Assembly: GCF_047344985.1 (NCBI RefSeq)
Contig: NZ_CP178861.1
Span: 3,534,001-3,598,000 of the forward strand
DNA length: 64,000 nucleotides
Origin: Bdellovibrio sp047344985
GTDB taxonomy: Bacteria; Bdellovibrionota; Bdellovibrionia; Bdellovibrionales; Bdellovibrionaceae
Reading direction: 5' to 3'
Part shown: piece after piece, positions 34,356-42,762 of the stretch
How the letters are laid out: every line of letters begins with the position of its first letter
Position numbering within the stretch: position 1 is the stretch's first letter
Translations under genes and position numbers: made by a program
Notes under the pieces: generated by a model
Database searches by the model: none
The model's input: only the letters and a program-made list of their open reading frames with translations
What the model was told of the DNA's origin: nothing

Positions 34356-35134
34356 TATTGAGGTCTCCAACTAGGTTCACGTTTTTCTAAGAAAGATTTA
34401 AGACCTTCTTGTCCTTCGGCGCTTGCGCGACGTTCAGCAATCAAGATTGTTGTGTTATCGCGTTGCTGACTCCATGTCATAAACGGCAAATCATTCAAAA
34501 GTTTTTTTGTTTCACGAACAGCTTCAGGTCCGCATTGCAAATAGTTATGCAAAACTTTTTGTACGGCTGTGTGACCTTCGCCCGCAGGAACTACTTCTGT
34601 CACAAGTCCCGCTTGCTGAGCAATGTGCGGATTGAAGACAACTCCTGAAAGCATCAAAGGGCGAACTTTTCCAGCGACGGCTTTACGATTAACGAAAGCA
34701 CTGATCACGGCTGGCGCAATTCCCAACTTCACTTCGCTAAAACAGAACTGTGTTCCTTCCTCAGCGATCACTTCATCACAGATGGCCAACAAACCCAAAG
34801 CTCCACCGAAAGCAGCGCCATGAATTTGGCCAACGATCGGAAGCATGCAGTTCGCCATTGTTTCAAACATATTAAAAAGTTTGAGCGAGTCCTCGCGGTT
34901 TTGTTCAAAAGAGAAGTTCACCATCTCTTTCATCCAATTGAGATCCGCTCCTGCGCAAAATGCTTTTCCTTCCCCTTGTAAAACAATCGCGCGCAAATCT
35001 TTGCGGGCATTGAGATCGCGGAATGTTTTCGTCAATTCCTCGATCATCTCAGGATTAAAGGCGTTTCTAACTTCAGGCCTATTGAGTTTCACATAGGCCA
35101 CTTGATTCATCTCTGCAACGACAACAAATGACAT
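34355..35134 (-). CDS. liuC: Enoyl-CoA hydratase, likely methylglutaconyl-CoA hydratase
   Basis: The 259-residue crotonase-fold protein has FCAGADLNWM (oxyanion-hole and CoA-binding loop) and HGAAFGGALGLLAICD with the second oxyanion-hole glycine. It sits between methylcrotonyl-CoA carboxylase subunits and HMG-CoA lyase, which fits the hydration of 3-methylglutaconyl-CoA to HMG-CoA. The two genes flanking it are separated by 2 nt upstream and overlap by 1 nt downstream. Confidence 0.92.
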   Translation of the reverse strand: MSFVVVAEMNQVAYVKLNRPEVRNAFNPEMIEELTKTFRDLNARKDLRAIVLQGEGKAFCAGADLNWMKEMVNFSFEQNREDSLKLFNMFETMANCMLPIVGQIHGAAFGGALGLLAICDEVIAEEGTQFCFSEVKLGIAPAVISAFVNRKAVAGKVRPLMLSGVVFNPHIAQQAGLVTEVVPAGEGHTAVQKVLHNYLQCGPEAVRETKKLLNDLPFMTWSQQRDNTTILIAERRASAEGQEGLKSFLEKREPSWRPQ

Positions 35135-35136
35135 AA

Positions 35137-36744
35137 CTACATCCTAAAGACGCCTTGAGCTTTATCACCCCAAGACTTGTTAAGGCTTGCTGAAATTCCA
35201 AGTGCCAACACACGACGTGTGTCTGCCGGATCAATAATTCCATCATCCCAAAGACGAGCTGACGAATAATAAGCAGAACTTTCTTTCTCGTATTTTTCAA
35301 GAGTCGGACGTTTGAACTCCGCTTGTTCTTCAGCAGTCATCGTTTGTTTTTTCGCAGCCATTTGATCAAGCTTCACAGTGAGCAATACGTTAGCCGCTTG
35401 CTCTCCACCCATCACGCTGATCTTGGCATTCGGCCACATCCACAATTGACGTGGTTGGTACGCTCTTCCGCACATGCCGTAGTTTCCGGCTCCGTAAGAG
35501 CCACCAATCACGACTGTGAACTTTGGCACGTGAGCATTGGAAACGGCCATCACCATTTTTGCTCCGTGTTTTGCAATACCTTCATTTTCGTATTTCTTAC
35601 CGACCATGAAACCTGTGATGTTTTGCAAGAAAATCAAAGGCACTTCGCGCTGCTCGCAAAGTTCAATGAAGTGCGCGGCTTTCAGCGCGCTCTCGCTGAA
35701 CAACACGCCGTTGTTCGCGATAATTCCCACCGGCATTCCCCAGATATGGGCAAAACCCGTGACCAACGTTTTTCCGTAAAGAGCTTTGAACTCATGAAAC
35801 TTAGAACCATCCACGATACGCGCAATCACTTCACGCACATCAAAGGGAACGCGACTGTCTTTAGGAATGATGCCGTAAAGTTCTTTGGCATCAAACAACG
35901 GTTCCTCAACAGGAGCCATTTTCATTTGCACGGCACGTTTGTGATTTAAGTGCGCTACAATGGAACGTGTGATTTCAATGGCGTGTTCATCGTCTTCGGC
36001 AAAATGATCTGTTACACCACTCGTTTCGCAGTGAACTTGTGCGCCACCTAATTCTTGCGCATCAACGATCTCGCCTGTTGCCGCTCTTACAAGAGGAGGT
36101 CCACCCAAGAAGATGGTGCCATTGTCTTTCACGATGACGTTTTCATCACTCATCGCTGGAACGTAAGCACCACCGGCCGTGCAAGATCCCATCACCACAG
36201 AAATTTGCGGGATATTCGCTGCTGACATACGAGCTTGGTTATAAAAAATTCTTCCGAAGTGATCGCGATCCGGGAAGACATCGGCTTGCATTGGTAAGAA
36301 CGCACCGCCCGAGTCGACAAGATAAATACAAGGAAGACCGTTTTCAAAAGCGATCTCTTGCGCGCGCAAATGTTTTTTCACCGTCATTGGGAAGTAAGTT
36401 CCGCCTTTAACAGTGGCATCATTCGCTACAATCACGCACTCAGTTCCGTGAATCACGCCAATACCTGTGATCACACCCGCACCCGGAGCTTGGCCTTCAT
36501 ACATGTCCCAAGCAGCGAGGGTTGAAAACTCTAAAAACGCTGTTCCACCGTCAACAAGAGCTTCGATGCGCTCACGTGCTGTGAGTTTGCCACGCGCTTT
36601 GTGTTTTTTCGTCGCGTCTTCTCCGCCACCTTGTTTAACGAGGTTCACTCTTTCGCGCCATTCGTTCACGATACCCAGCATAGCATCGCGATTGACCTTA
36701 AAATCCGCAGAGTTTGTATCTAAATGACTCTCTAAAATTTCCAT
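35137..36744 (-). CDS. liuB: Methylcrotonyl-CoA carboxylase carboxyltransferase subunit
   Basis: The 535-residue protein has both halves of the acyl-CoA carboxyltransferase fold. Residues include GKLTARERIEALVDGG, VDSGGAFLPMQ, GSCTAGGAYVPAM and, in the second half, GSYGAGNYGMCGRAYQP with MWPNAKISVMGGEQAA, which match methylcrotonyl- rather than propionyl-CoA carboxylase. It transfers the carboxyl group from biotin to 3-methylcrotonyl-CoA. It heads the enzyme genes of the leucine operon; isovaleryl-CoA dehydrogenase is not in the window. Confidence 0.94.
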   Translation of the reverse strand: MEILESHLDTNSADFKVNRDAMLGIVNEWRERVNLVKQGGGEDATKKHKARGKLTARERIEALVDGGTAFLEFSTLAAWDMYEGQAPGAGVITGIGVIHGTECVIVANDATVKGGTYFPMTVKKHLRAQEIAFENGLPCIYLVDSGGAFLPMQADVFPDRDHFGRIFYNQARMSAANIPQISVVMGSCTAGGAYVPAMSDENVIVKDNGTIFLGGPPLVRAATGEIVDAQELGGAQVHCETSGVTDHFAEDDEHAIEITRSIVAHLNHKRAVQMKMAPVEEPLFDAKELYGIIPKDSRVPFDVREVIARIVDGSKFHEFKALYGKTLVTGFAHIWGMPVGIIANNGVLFSESALKAAHFIELCEQREVPLIFLQNITGFMVGKKYENEGIAKHGAKMVMAVSNAHVPKFTVVIGGSYGAGNYGMCGRAYQPRQLWMWPNAKISVMGGEQAANVLLTVKLDQMAAKKQTMTAEEQAEFKRPTLEKYEKESSAYYSSARLWDDGIIDPADTRRVLALGISASLNKSWGDKAQGVFRM

Positions 36745-36776
36745 AATTCCCTTGTACTGCTTCAGCGCTGCCGCGC

Positions 36777-37400
36777 TTATGCCAGCGCTGGCGTATGTTT
36801 AAAACTCAAATTCAAACGAAGTTCGGCGACAGCTTGTTCATTGCTGTCGAAAACTTTCAATTCAGCTTCTGCCTTGGCTTCGCGGTGATCGCGCAGTTCT
36901 GCTAAAACAACTTCGCGAGTTGTCTCTGGCAATTCCATGCGCACGCGGCAGTCTTCGCTTTGCTCTTTAAAAAATTCAGACTCTAAACGAGTCACGGTGA
37001 TTTCAAAATTTCCAATCGGAGCGTGGCGCATCCACAACAGTTTCGCTGCTTCAATCGCCGCCGTTGTGATCGCCCCTTCGTGCATGTGATTTGTTTCCGT
37101 GAAATTGCGTGTGCGAGAAGGGATCACCATCTCCACCTGTGTGTCTGAGAGACGAGAAATTCTCAAACCCATGCCTGCTGAAAAAGGTCTTACGATATCA
37201 AGAGCATAACTCAAGGCAGCATGCGAAGCTTTAGGTGAAACTTCCTCCAAAAGAGCGGCCAAATCCGCAGCACTCAAACGAATGCCACGATCTTCAAGCT
37301 GAGACTTGAGTCCTTCTTTGGCAGTCTGCAATTGCTGACGCAAGTTTTGCTCCAGCTCAATCCCCTTTGACATTAAGATTGTCAGCCATTGTTGGTTCAT
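36777..37400 (-). CDS. Hotdog-fold (DUF4442/thioesterase-like) protein
   Basis: The 207-residue protein has a helical N-terminal region (residues ~1-65, Gln-rich) and a hotdog-like domain (~75-205) with the pattern NHMHEGAITTAAIEAAKLLW, in which the helix after the HEGA-like motif matches thioesterase-fold proteins. It may act on an acyl-CoA in leucine degradation, but no catalytic residue is clear. GAGAGG lies upstream of ATG 37400; a longer frame reaching 37472 has no such site. It is 32 nt upstream of the carboxyltransferase gene on the same strand and is probably the first gene of the operon. Confidence 0.75.
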   Translation of the reverse strand: MNQQWLTILMSKGIELEQNLRQQLQTAKEGLKSQLEDRGIRLSAADLAALLEEVSPKASHAALSYALDIVRPFSAGMGLRISRLSDTQVEMVIPSRTRNFTETNHMHEGAITTAAIEAAKLLWMRHAPIGNFEITVTRLESEFFKEQSEDCRVRMELPETTREVVLAELRDHREAKAEAELKVFDSNEQAVAELRLNLSFKHTPALA

Positions 37401-37501
37401 GAGATATCCTCTCTGCACGGGTGTTGAAAAAAACGGAATATCATGGTCGGATAAGGATGTCAGTTTTATCACACTGAGTAAATAGAGAGAGGACTCTAGG
37501 A

Positions 37502-37984
37502 ATGAAGAAAATTGTTAGCCTCGTTGTGTTCATTGCAGCGCTTGTTTGGACTTGGAACGTGATTCACACTACAGATGCTGTGGGATTTGAGACGCACTCC
37601 GGCATTCAGGCTAAATTGGCGGAATTGATCAAAAATACTTTGTCTGTGAAAAAACCAAACGCAAAAGAGTTAACTATCACTCGTTTGTGGACAGAATCTT
37701 TAGGTGAGAACAAAGTTCGCGCCGTTTTTGCTTACAAATTCATCGACACTTCCGAGGGCGGCGAAGCTCTTGAGCAAGTGATCGAAGGCGAAGCGCTTTT
37801 GCACCGTGAACCTTCCGAGGATTCCGCTGTTGATAAATGGACTCTTCAATCTGTGAAAACAACAAATGACATCGTGGTTTTCACTGAGGGTTCGACACTC
37901 ACTCCGGGCGAAGAAGCTCCGGCGCCAGAACAAACTCCGGCGGCAACGCCGACACCTGCCCCAACGGCAACTCCTCACAAGTAA
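37502..37984 (+). CDS. Small exported or anchored protein of unknown function
   Basis: The 160-residue protein has an N-terminal hydrophobic segment (residues ~4-20), a middle domain (VRAVFAYKFIDTSEGGEALEQ) and a C-terminal Pro/Ala/Thr linker (TPAATPTPAPTATPHK) similar in style to the linker in the protein at 7225-8139. The middle part has the look of a small beta-sandwich. It lies 29 nt from the divergent hotdog gene and 1 nt before the methyltransferase gene, so it may be read with the latter. Confidence 0.72.
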   Translation: MKKIVSLVVFIAALVWTWNVIHTTDAVGFETHSGIQAKLAELIKNTLSVKKPNAKELTITRLWTESLGENKVRAVFAYKFIDTSEGGEALEQVIEGEALLHREPSEDSAVDKWTLQSVKTTNDIVVFTEGSTLTPGEEAPAPEQTPAATPTPAPTATPHK

Positions 37985-37985
37985 A

Positions 37986-39020
37986 ATGCCAATTCCCACT
38001 CAATTTATCCAAATTGATGAAGAGGGTTACGGACTGAGCCGCGAGGTTCGCATCCAAGATCCTCTTGTGGGACAGGAACTTCTGCAAAATCTAAAAATTC
38101 ACGAAGGCGGAACTCTTCTATCTACCATCGGGACAACTCCGGTGATTGTCGAAGCCTTCGATGAACCTTACGTCGCTCAACAAATTCATTTCAAAGACGG
38201 CTCGTGGGAAATCTCTCTTCCTTACGGTGTTCATTTTGCTTTTGCATTGGAATCTCTGTCTTTGGATGAGTGGGATCGTTTCCACGGCTACACTTCGAAT
38301 AAAATTCCTTTCGTGATGTCACGAAAAGCGCAGGCGAGTTTTTTCAACATGCTCGACGAATTCGGCGACGAGTTCATTGAATTCCAAGGGAAAACTTACG
38401 ACATCCCTCCTTACTGGCCAGACAACGAGGACGTTGAAAAAGAAACTTACTGGAGTCAGATCTACAAAACAGAACCAAATCCCGGTTGGAATTTAGGTGA
38501 ACCTGCGGAAGCGTTGAAAGACATGCTTCCTCGTCTGAAAATATCGCCTTCTCGCGTTCTGGTTTTAGGTTGCGGTGAAGGTCACGATGCTGCGTTTTTT
38601 GCGCAAGCCGGTCACTTTGTCACGGCGGTGGATATTTCTCCGCTGGCTTTAGAAAAAGCGCGCAAACAATACGGCCATTTGGAAAATTTAAAATTCGTCG
38701 AAACCGATTTGTTTAAACTCCCTCGCGATTTTGATCAATCTTTCGACCTTGTGTTCGAGCACACGTGCTATTGCGCGATCAACCCTGCAAAACGCCAAGA
38801 CCTTGTCAAAACTTGGAACCGCGTTTTAGTTAGCGGCGGCCATTTGATGGGTGTCTTCTTCACCTTCGAAAAACGCCAAGGCCCTCCTTACGGAGGCACC
38901 GAGTGGGAACTGCGCCAACGCCTCAAATCCGCTTACCAACCGATCTTCTGGGGCCGCTGGCAAAAATCCATTCCACGCCGCCAAGGAAAAGAACTTTTCA
39001 TCTACTGCAAAAAGACTTAA
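37986..39020 (+). CDS. TPMT-like SAM-dependent methyltransferase with extra N-terminal domain
   Basis: The 344-residue protein has a C-terminal class I methyltransferase (residues ~155-344) of the thiopurine methyltransferase type: WSQIYKTEPNPGWNLGEPA, the SAM loop VLVLGCGEGHDAAFFAQAG and VDISPLALEKA. Residues 1-150 form a separate beta-rich domain of unknown role. The substrate is unknown; TPMT-family enzymes act on thiol or selenium compounds or, in other branches, arsenic or halides. I chose ATG 37986, 1 nt after the preceding stop. The stop codon overlaps the left arm of the 39019 inverted repeat. Confidence 0.85.
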   Translation: MPIPTQFIQIDEEGYGLSREVRIQDPLVGQELLQNLKIHEGGTLLSTIGTTPVIVEAFDEPYVAQQIHFKDGSWEISLPYGVHFAFALESLSLDEWDRFHGYTSNKIPFVMSRKAQASFFNMLDEFGDEFIEFQGKTYDIPPYWPDNEDVEKETYWSQIYKTEPNPGWNLGEPAEALKDMLPRLKISPSRVLVLGCGEGHDAAFFAQAGHFVTAVDISPLALEKARKQYGHLENLKFVETDLFKLPRDFDQSFDLVFEHTCYCAINPAKRQDLVKTWNRVLVSGGHLMGVFFTFEKRQGPPYGGTEWELRQRLKSAYQPIFWGRWQKSIPRRQGKELFIYCKKT

Positions 39021-39103
39021 AAAGGTGCCAGGGGATATTTTGCGTCTACGGTGCGGCATCCAGTGATGCGCTGTAGACGCAAAATATCCCCTGGCACCTT
39101 TTT
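39019..39103. repeat. Long inverted repeat (31-bp arms) related to the GGTACC palindromes
   Basis: The left arm is 39019-39049, from AAAAAGGTGCCAGG to GCGTCTAC. The right arm is 39073-39103, from GTAGACGC to CCTGGCACCTTTTT. The arms are perfect complements over 31 bp. An inner GCATC/GATGC pair around CAGT extends the hairpin. The outer ends AAAAAGGTGCCAGG resemble the GGTACCAGG ends of the shorter palindromes. It fills the gap between the methyltransferase and acetyltransferase genes and could terminate in both directions. Confidence 0.95.
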
Positions 39104-39115
39104 TCGGAGACCCCT

Positions 39116-39640
39116 ATGCATATCGAATTTACTCAGGCTGATGACAGTCACGTTGAAGACCTTGTTGAACTTGTGAACTCAGCTTATCGCGGAGATTCGT
39201 CGAAAGAAGGTTGGACGACAGAAGCGGATCTTTTGGATGGTCAACGTGCTGATGAAGATGGAATCCGTGAGATCATCAACAAAGATGATTCTGTTATTTT
39301 GATTGCCGAAGACGATGATACTGGGGACTTGCTTGGCTGCGTTCACCTCGAAAAGCAGGGAGCGAAATGTTATCTGGGAATGTTAACCGTCGATCCGACT
39401 TTGCAAAGTCAGGGAATTGGCAAGATGTTGTTAGCAGAGTCAGAAGCCCTTGCACAATTCTGGGATTGTACTACCATTTTTATGACGGTGATTTCAGTAC
39501 GTACAGAGTTGATTGCTTGGTATGAAAAGCACGGCTTCCGCAACACAGGTGAAAAGAAACCTTTCCCTTACGGCGACGAACGTTTTGGAATCCCCAAAGT
39601 AAAAAACCTAGAATTCACAGTTCTAGAAAAGAAAATCTAA
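39116..39640 (+). CDS. GNAT-family N-acetyltransferase
   Basis: The 174-residue protein has the GNAT core: acetyl-CoA loop LQSQGIGKMLLAESEALA (residues ~100-117) and the strand YLGMLTVDPTL before it, with a C-terminal WYEKHGFRNTGE typical of this family. It transfers an acetyl group to an amine; the substrate is unknown. It starts 12 nt after the inverted repeat, with GGAG upstream of the ATG. Confidence 0.9.
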   Translation: MHIEFTQADDSHVEDLVELVNSAYRGDSSKEGWTTEADLLDGQRADEDGIREIINKDDSVILIAEDDDTGDLLGCVHLEKQGAKCYLGMLTVDPTLQSQGIGKMLLAESEALAQFWDCTTIFMTVISVRTELIAWYEKHGFRNTGEKKPFPYGDERFGIPKVKNLEFTVLEKKI

Positions 39641-39666
39641 AAGTGTGATTCTTTTAAGGGGGAAGC

Positions 39667-40467
39667 GTGATCAAGGGATTGATCTTGGCGGTTTTTGTCG
39701 GGTTCGTGGGTGTTAGTGCTCAGGCGAAAATTGAGATTCCGAATGATAAAGATGTTATGTATCACTTCGGGGCTTGTAAGTCGGAATTTTTGCCTTCTAA
39801 TTTTCAACTCTTTATTTGGAATATCAAAAAAGCGGAAGCGAAAGCCGAGTGGGCGCGCGATTTTGAATACTTCACGCCGAAGTCTGATGTTGTCTTGCTT
39901 CAAGAAGCCATGATGGACAATTTTGTACCGGCGATCGCGTTGGGACAAAAAGGCTTCTGCTGGGATTTTGCGACAAGCTTCATCGATAACGATCGCAACC
40001 CTACGGGCGTTATGACGGGATCTCCGATCATTCCTCTTTCGATTCATTTTTTAAGAAGTCCCGGCCGCGAACCTGTGCTTAAAACTCCGAAAATGGTGAT
40101 CGTGGCTGAGTATGCTTTAGCCAATTCGCCAGAGACTTTGTGGGTTGCGAACATTCACGGACTTAATTTTGTCTCTAATAAACTCAACCGCGAACAGATC
40201 GAACAGGTTGCGGCTTTTTTGAAGAAGCACAATGGCCCAGTGATTTTTGCGGGAGACTTTAATTCGTGGAACAACGAGCGCTTGCAAAACTTGGATGAGA
40301 TTTTAGGAAAACTTGCGATGAAGAAGCTTTCATTTGCCAATGATGATCGCAAACTGAAGCTCGATCACATCTATGTGCGTGGCCTTGAAGCAACTCGAAC
40401 AGACCTGCATAGAAACATCAACAGCTCTGACCACAAACCGCTGACCGCCGAATTCCGTCTGAAATAA
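39667..40467 (+). CDS. Secreted endonuclease/exonuclease/phosphatase (EEP) family protein
   Basis: The 266-residue protein has a signal peptide (cleavage after GVSAQA) and the EEP fold: LFIWNIKK, VVLLQEAM (metal-binding Glu), ANIHGLNF, IFAGDFNSWN and the C-terminal SSDHKPLTAEF catalytic His. Members cut DNA, RNA or phospho-lipid headgroups with magnesium. The start is GTG 39667, preceded by a strong GGGGGAAG. Export fits a role in degrading prey or environmental nucleic acids or lipids (inference). Confidence 0.92.
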   Translation: MIKGLILAVFVGFVGVSAQAKIEIPNDKDVMYHFGACKSEFLPSNFQLFIWNIKKAEAKAEWARDFEYFTPKSDVVLLQEAMMDNFVPAIALGQKGFCWDFATSFIDNDRNPTGVMTGSPIIPLSIHFLRSPGREPVLKTPKMVIVAEYALANSPETLWVANIHGLNFVSNKLNREQIEQVAAFLKKHNGPVIFAGDFNSWNNERLQNLDEILGKLAMKKLSFANDDRKLKLDHIYVRGLEATRTDLHRNINSSDHKPLTAEFRLK

Positions 40468-40482
40468 ATTTCTGTTCGCACA

Positions 40483-40526
40483 GAGAGGCTTTCCATTCTG
40501 TAAGGCCTCTCGAAGAAAGCCTTTTA
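40483..40526 (+). terminator. Terminator with a competing stem after the EEP gene
   Basis: AGGCTTTC (40486-40493) pairs with GAAAGCCT (40515-40522), followed by T-rich sequence. A second stem, GAGAGGC (40483-40489) with GCCTCTC (40505-40511), uses part of the same left strand, so the two cannot form together. Confidence 0.55.
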
Positions 40527-40612
40527 AGATTCATTTTTCGTATAATAACTTCTTCTCTATGTATTAAAATTTTTCTCATTTTAAGCGCATAGTGACTTCA
40601 TTGGAGGTCATT

Positions 40613-41143
40613 ATGTCTTTAAAAATTGCTGTGCTAGCGCTTTTCGGGATTTCTGCCGCCTCCATCTCATTTGCCGATCAAATGGGTCCTAATGGCGACA
40701 AATTCTACGAAGAAGCAGCTCACTACGAAAACGCCTGCAAAGAAGAACCTTGCAAAGCTCCTTACACAGAACAAGTCGTTTACAATCAAAAAAACAAATT
40801 CAATAAACTTTCTGTTGAAACCAAAGAAGTCCTAAAAAAGATCGCGGTTGAGCAAGCGCAAGTTTGGGGCGATACGATTCTTGAGGGTGATTACCATGCT
40901 ACGGGCCGCACTCGCTTGGATTCTGTTTTGGCTTTCTATAAAGGCAACGAACTTGTTGGCTATAAAATCCAGTACTCTGAAAAAGCTTGGTACACAGGCG
41001 ACTGTGATTTCGACGGTTCTCGTGAATCTCTTAAGGGTTGCAAAGAAGGTCGCATCGTTGAGGGAAGTTACGTTTCTTCTGACGCGCAAACTTATTTTAG
41101 CGATGAAGAACGTTACGCTGAGTTCTCTTTTGTTGGGAATTAG
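40613..41143 (+). CDS. Exported protein of unknown function
   Basis: The 176-residue protein has a signal peptide (cleavage after SISFA) and a mature part with four cysteines (ACKEEPCKAP and GDCDF...GCKEG), likely two disulfides. The last ~100 residues (SVLAFYKGNELVGYKIQYSEKAW, then YAEFSFVGN) look like a beta-sheet domain of a small periplasmic protein. GGAGG precedes ATG 40613; an upstream in-frame start at 40592 lacks one. I do not recognise it. Confidence 0.75.
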   Translation: MSLKIAVLALFGISAASISFADQMGPNGDKFYEEAAHYENACKEEPCKAPYTEQVVYNQKNKFNKLSVETKEVLKKIAVEQAQVWGDTILEGDYHATGRTRLDSVLAFYKGNELVGYKIQYSEKAWYTGDCDFDGSRESLKGCKEGRIVEGSYVSSDAQTYFSDEERYAEFSFVGN

Positions 41144-41160
41144 TCTATAGTCGCCTGAAT

Positions 41161-41991
41161 ATGGCGATCGTAATCGAAACCAAAGATCTTACCCGCGTCT
41201 ATCAGACATATCAAAAGCCCGAAGGTTTTTTAAATTCTCTTCGCGGCTTTATCAATCGCAAGCACATTTCCCGCACGGCCGTTGATAAAACCACTTTGCA
41301 AATCGAATCCGGTCAAATCGTAGGTTTGGTCGGCGCCAATGGCGCTGGCAAGACAACATTGTTGAAAATGCTTTCAGGACTGGTCACGCCGACAAGTGGT
41401 GAAGCTTTAGTTTTGGGCTACAGACCTTCTGAAAGAAAAAACGAATTCCTTCGCCAGATCAGTATTCTGTTAGGTCAAAAGAATCAATTGTGGTGGGACA
41501 TTTCTCCTGCGGATTCTTACGCTTTGCTTGCGCGCATTTACGATATTGAACCTGGCTATGCACGCAAACGTGTCGAACATTTGGCAGAGATGCTTCAATG
41601 TTCACATGTTCTGCACACACAGCTTCGCCGCTTAAGCTTGGGTGAGCGAATGAAGATGGAAATCATCGGCGCCCTTTTGCATGAACCGAAGGTTCTATTC
41701 TTGGATGAACCGACGATCGGTCTTGATATCGTCGCACAAGAAACGATTCGGGAATTTCTAGATGCTTACGTGAAAGAAAAAGGTCCCACGGTGATTCTCA
41801 CGAGTCACTACATGGACGACATTGCCAAGCTTGCTGACAAATTACTTTTGATCAGCAAAGGACACATCGTCTATCAGGGAACCGTTCCTGAATTTGTTGC
41901 GAAATCGAATAGCGAACTTGCTGAAAACGAAGAGGTTGATTTTGAAGACGTCATTCGCCGTTTTTTGGAAACGGAATCTCGCGTTCGCTAA
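41161..41991 (+). CDS. ABC exporter ATP-binding protein
   Basis: The 276-residue protein has Walker A GANGAGKTT (residues ~58-66), the signature LSLGERMKME and Walker B VLFLDEPTIGLD. The N-terminal extension and sequence match the ABC-2 group that pairs with two different permeases; the two following genes are such permeases. The exported substrate is unknown. The next gene starts before this one ends. Confidence 0.94.
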   Translation: MAIVIETKDLTRVYQTYQKPEGFLNSLRGFINRKHISRTAVDKTTLQIESGQIVGLVGANGAGKTTLLKMLSGLVTPTSGEALVLGYRPSERKNEFLRQISILLGQKNQLWWDISPADSYALLARIYDIEPGYARKRVEHLAEMLQCSHVLHTQLRRLSLGERMKMEIIGALLHEPKVLFLDEPTIGLDIVAQETIREFLDAYVKEKGPTVILTSHYMDDIAKLADKLLLISKGHIVYQGTVPEFVAKSNSELAENEEVDFEDVIRRFLETESRVR

Positions 41992-42760
41992 GCTCGCGAT
42001 AGTTTCCAATTTAGAATACAGACTAAATTATTTTGTCGATGCAATTGTGCAGCCGACCCTCACAACGGGAATTGAAATTCTATTGTGGGTCGCCGTCTTT
42101 GCGGGAGCTGCAACAAGTGAGATTGCGGGATTCGGTCGCGAGTATTATTTATCCTACGCTCTTTGGGGCGCGTTCTTTGCACGTATTTGCACAAGCTGGA
42201 TGTATGAGTTTCGCATGATTCAAGAAATTGATTCAGGCAGCGTGAACAGCCTTCTTGTACGCCCGATGAGTTTTTATGAATATTATTTTTCGCAATTGAT
42301 GGGATATAAATTTATCACGACGATTGTGTCGATGATGATCCCGTTAATTGCCGTCAGTATCTTTGATCTTCCGACAAAATACGCAAGACTGCCTTTGGCC
42401 TTTGCCCTGGAGTTTTATTATCTGATTCTTGTGCATTCGATCAGCTTCATTATTGCTTCATCGGCTTTTTATCTGAATAAAGTCTATGCGCTCACTGGGG
42501 CAAAGAATTTAGCGTTGTGGCTTTTCACCGGGGAACTTTTTCCTCTGGATTTAATGCCTGAACCGTTTAAATCTTTCGTGATTGCTTTGCCATTCAGTGC
42601 CGGAGTTTACGTTCCTGTGGGCTACCTCACAGGACGACTTGAAATTGATTCTATTTGGCAGTCGTTTATTTCAATCACGGTGGCGATCGTCATCGTAAAC
42701 GCGATCGGCGCTTACATGTGGCGCAAAGGTGTGAACGTTTACACGGGAACAGGAGCGTAA
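41942..42760 (+). CDS. ABC-2 type permease
   Basis: The ~272-residue membrane protein has about six hydrophobic segments and the conserved N-terminal segment SNLEYRLNYFVDAIVQPTL, typical of one permease of this three-gene exporter. The start is uncertain. A TTG at 41942 has AGAGG 6 nt upstream and gives a 50-nt overlap with the ATPase gene; starting at 41894 would add 16 residues with no ribosome binding site. It pairs with the next permease to form the channel. Confidence 0.88.
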   Translation: MKTSFAVFWKRNLAFAKLAIVSNLEYRLNYFVDAIVQPTLTTGIEILLWVAVFAGAATSEIAGFGREYYLSYALWGAFFARICTSWMYEFRMIQEIDSGSVNSLLVRPMSFYEYYFSQLMGYKFITTIVSMMIPLIAVSIFDLPTKYARLPLAFALEFYYLILVHSISFIIASSAFYLNKVYALTGAKNLALWLFTGELFPLDLMPEPFKSFVIALPFSAGVYVPVGYLTGRLEIDSIWQSFISITVAIVIVNAIGAYMWRKGVNVYTGTGA

Positions 42761-42762
42761 AG

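Noticed and set aside
35323..35949. 208-codon plus-strand open frame
   Set aside because: It is antisense to the carboxyltransferase gene, whose motifs are firm. Its His/Phe/Arg-rich composition is that of a shadow frame.
36745..36790. AGCGCTG repeats between the hotdog and carboxyltransferase genes
   Set aside because: The repeats are short self-complementary octamers near a stop codon. The two genes seem to form one operon, so a strong terminator there is unlikely and no T-run is present.
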